31,535 nt of DNA from Elysia marginata (lineage: Eukaryota; Mollusca; Gastropoda; Plakobranchidae): assembly GCA_019649035.1 (NCBI GenBank), contig BMAT01005900.1, forward strand, positions 26,526 through 58,060, written 5' to 3'. A program made the translations under genes and the position numbers. Of this stretch, positions 29,277-31,535 are shown piece by piece (position 1 is the first letter of the stretch; each line of letters opens with the position of its first letter). A model generated the notes under the pieces. That model saw only the letters and a program-made list of their open reading frames with translations. It had not been told where the DNA came from and searched no databases.

Positions 29277-29710
29277 TGTCTCGCATTCTGTCCAAATGAG
29301 TCATAAGTCGGAGGGCCTAGTTAAAATATAGGCTTTCAAAGTTAATTGGGTGGTCATAAGTCAATTTTTTTTTATTTCAGATATTGGCAGTAAAACCATT
29401 AAAAACAGTTTTCAACACCTGATTCATTTTGATATTCATGTTTTGTGTGTTTAATTTTAATTGGTACGGTTGCTTAGGCCTCTACACATGTATAACTGTC
29501 TAAACTTTAAATGCTATTTTCTCCCCTTTCTAAAATTTTACAAGCCCTAACCCTGTCAACCTCAAATGGTTTTGACTTGATACAGAAGCACAAAAGAGCT
29601 TTTCTTTTTGTTTGATTTGAAGGTAAAGAAAATAAGCTTTACTGCGATACCAATATCTCACTGCCTTTCAATTTCGCCTTAAAAGACTCATTTGGACTGG
29701 TTGCAAGACA
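29277..29710. mobile_element. Second copy of the TGTCTTGC foldback element (empty for the nested MITE)
   Basis: Inverted relative to 7449-8062. It has the same terminal repeats (left tgtctcgcattctgtccaaa; right end reverse complemented tgtcttgcaaccagtccaaa) and colinear internal blocks such as gagaaaatagcattt and gcttattttct. Length is 434 bp, matching the other copy once its nested 171-bp MITE is removed. Overall similarity is roughly 75-80 percent by eye. The nearest flanking match is aata on both sides, a possible short TSD. Confidence 0.8.
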
Positions 29711-29929
29711 AATAACTATTTTTGCAAAAGCACACTCTAAATTAACGACGTCATAGTTGGCCTTGGTAGGAGTAGGTCTAGATCTTAAGACCTAGATCTA
29801 TGCCCAGATCTAAATTTTCTTCAGTGCAGGCATAGAAGAGATTTCCAAAAATTTTTTCATACAAGTAGTGTCAAACTCCAACGTAAAAACCTTAAAGTTA
29901 CAGGAAAAAAATTTTTTTTTTAAAAAGGT

Positions 29930-30008
29930 TTTCCATGGGATTTGAACCCTCGCTTCAATGAGACAAAAAACAAAATTGCACAACATGCTAACCCCTACAC
30001 CACCGGGC
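29930..30008 (-). repeat. tRNA-like SINE head
   Basis: On the minus strand, tggtgtaggggttagca (29986-30002) matches tRNA box A and gggttcaaatcc (29938-29949) box B. The region between is longer than an anticodon arm and T-rich, and the ends do not pair as an acceptor stem. It is therefore a SINE head or tRNA pseudogene rather than a tRNA gene. A-rich and T-rich runs at 29905-29925 follow its 3' side. Confidence 0.6.
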
Positions 30009-30111
30009 CTGCAACTGAAATGAGGTATTTAATTGGAATATTATAATAATTATTACTCTTCATGTTCTTTTTAAATGGTATTTTTGTGATTAATGATAAA
30101 GGGTGTGTCAA

Positions 30112-30237
30112 TAAATTCAAGGACTTTTCCAGGACTGAATACAAAATTCAAGCACTTTTCCAGGACTTTTTCAGGGAAACTAAAATTCAAATACTTTTCC
30201 AGGATTCCTGGAATTCCAGGACTGCGTGGGAACCCTG
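30112..30237 (-). mobile_element. Terminal region of a hAT-like DNA transposon
   Basis: The minus strand starts cagggttcccacgcagtcct at 30237 and continues with three diverged copies of a tcctggaaaagt(c/g)cttgaatttt-type subrepeat. CAGGGTTCCCACG-type ends with ccttgaa/cctggaa subrepeats are, to my knowledge, common in hAT-like elements of animals. No matching second end or transposase is visible, so this is a solo end or a heavily deleted copy. Confidence 0.55.
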
Positions 30238-31149
30238 TTATAATGTAAATAGACATAGATGGCATTGAAAGTGGCCTACTGCATTTCAGAGAGAATTTGA
30301 CTAGCGGAAAATTCTGTCTCGCCTCAACAGTCTGCCTTTGCAGTAGTGAGCTGCAGCCGCTAGTTTAGACTGTGTTACATCTAAATTCTTGTAGCAGTAT
30401 CAACTGCTAGGTAACTTAGCAAACACAAAGTTGGTCCATTTCAATTAGCAAAATTTGCGTCTCATATTGTAACTTAAGCGGGTGAAAGGAACTTGAATTA
30501 AACTTAAGAAAGCTAAGTATAAATTTTAATAAATCATATGTCGCAAATTGGTGACTTAAACACAACTTGAATACTGGGCCTGAGAGAGAGACAGAAAGAC
30601 TTAGTGAGGCAGAGAAGGAGGACATGGAGAGAGTAAGACAGAGAGGGAGATAATCATCAGACTTGTGTTGATGGAAAGGACATACTCAGTTTTTTTTTAA
30701 CTACTCTCTTTATTCAATTACTTGATGAGTCCTTTCTAACACAGGGTATAGACATCATTGTTAGGAGCTTTCAAAATAGATGAGCTTTCCGTACCACAAA
30801 CGCCAAATTTACTGTCCATTTATTTTTCCTTATTAATGTTTCTGCTTAATATATAATTATATACTTCAAACAAAACAAACTTTTTTTTAGCCTGGCTTAG
30901 ACTAAGTTAGAGTTAGACGAGTTTATCTCATCAGGACTCCATAACATTATGAAGATGATTAGCCAGAACAAGCAATATTTAAGATAAGATAATCCACATG
31001 GGAAAATTCAATTTTGGCAAAAGTTGTTTCAACAATGCTTACCATAATAATAAATGGACTCTCAAGGACAAATCAAAACTTTTATTTTATACACTATATA
31101 TTAATCATAATGCCTTTTGGAAAATTTGGTTTCATTACTTTGCGTAATT
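30238..31149. other. Unassigned interval with a purine-rich patch
   Basis: Contains a GA-rich patch (about 30580-30655: gagagagagacagaaagac and similar) and otherwise AT-rich sequence. No coding motif recognised on either strand. Confidence 0.4.
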
Positions 31150-31415
31150 GTGTCCCCACAGAGCAGCAACACTAATGCCCCAGCAGAACAGTACATTTGA
31201 AGGCCACTTTAAACACATATGCAGGGTGTTGCAGGTGCATATCACAATTTCAAGAATTGCCTGTAGCTGGGTACCTGTTTTACAGGTGGGTGGACTGGGG
31301 AAAGTTAGGGTGAATTGCTTTCCCAGGGTGATAGCGACATGGCATGGTGGGGAATCAAACCTGTGACCTCCAGATCTTGAGTCTGACATGCTAACCACTC
31401 TGCCACTCTGACCCC
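31150..31415 (-). mobile_element. tRNA-Leu(CAA)-derived SINE
   Basis: On the minus strand the head carries box A tggcagagtgg (31395-31405), an anticodon arm caga-ctcaaga-tctg (31371-31385) whose 7-nt loop places CAA as anticodon, and box B ggtttgattcc (31351-31361). CAA is a leucine anticodon. A body of about 190 bp follows, with the words ctgtaaaacaggtacccagc and gtggccttcaaatgtac. The tRNA variable arm and 3' acceptor strand are gone, so it is not a tRNA gene. The 3' boundary is approximate. Open frames crossing it (31135-31440, 31305-31487) are SINE readthrough. Confidence 0.75.
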
Positions 31416-31508
31416 AATGGAAATCATGGCCAGTAACCATTTATATAGGGTAAACAGCTCAAGACTGCGAATTCTTCCAAGTCTCATTGATTACCTCATA
31501 TCTGACAT

Positions 31509-31532
31509 ATTTAATAATAATAATAATAATAA
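31509..31532 (+). repeat. (AAT)n microsatellite
   Basis: About seven tandem ATA/AAT triplets close to the end of the window. Confidence 0.85.
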
Positions 31533-31535
31533 GTT

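Noticed and set aside
29930..30008. Functional tRNA gene
   Set aside because: Box A and B are present but there is no acceptor stem pairing and the middle is too long and T-rich.
31351..31415. Functional tRNA-Leu(CAA) gene
   Set aside because: Anticodon arm is good but the long variable arm and the 3' acceptor strand are missing; a SINE body follows.

Overview
This window looks like AT-rich nuclear DNA from an invertebrate animal, most likely a mollusc and possibly a heterobranch gastropod. The evidence is long spliced introns with GT/AG borders, several non-LTR retrotransposon (LINE) families, tRNA-derived SINEs, a mariner transposon, foldback elements/MITEs, trinucleotide tracts, and the recurrent word GATCTAGAT, which I associate with gastropod DNA. 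The mollusc assignment is inference. There is no sign of bacterial gene organisation, CRISPR, rRNA or a canonical functional tRNA.

One host gene is supported. It runs on the minus strand as three coding exons (28089-28238, 21528-21645, 11969-12189) with good splice sites and matching intron phases (0, then 1). It encodes the C-terminal part of a Lys/Arg/Ser/Thr-rich protein of unknown function, built from diverged repeats of about 40 residues, roughly one per exon. Its 5' exons lie beyond the right edge. The introns (about 6.4 and 9.3 kb) are filled with mobile DNA. The 3' UTR may extend towards an AATAAA at 8936-8941 (inference).

Region by region: 110-4541 is a decayed plus-strand CR1/Jockey-type LINE, broken by a SINE with a target-site duplication, a tandem array of units of about 130 bp, and a patch of reverse transcriptase from another LINE in antisense. 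5485-6630 holds two arrays of a 57-bp repeat. 6937-7223 is a long imperfect palindrome. 7449-8062 is a foldback element carrying a second, pogo-like MITE; a copy at 29277-29710 lacks that insertion. 8942-11968 is low-complexity AT-rich DNA. 12340-12810 is a SINE next to another foldback element. 14200-15690 is a plus-strand Tx1/L1-like LINE 5' part (zinc knuckles plus endonuclease start). 16024-21120 holds CAG/TAG tracts and minus-strand I/Nimb-like LINE pieces, including a 364-bp near-perfect duplication. 23870-25203 is a complete-length mariner with a dead transposase. 28731-29153 is a 5'-truncated LINE with a 13-bp target-site duplication. The last kilobases hold a tRNA-like SINE head, a hAT-like terminus and a tRNA-Leu(CAA)-derived SINE.

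The most interesting observations are two. The SINE at 898-1117 and the I/Nimb-like LINE at 17178 share a 3' tail with a 36-nt hairpin whose outer stem is conserved and whose inner stem differs in sequence but still pairs, which suggests a LINE-SINE partnership. The other is the exon-per-repeat basic protein gene, with a possible extra or fossil exon at 26001-26108.
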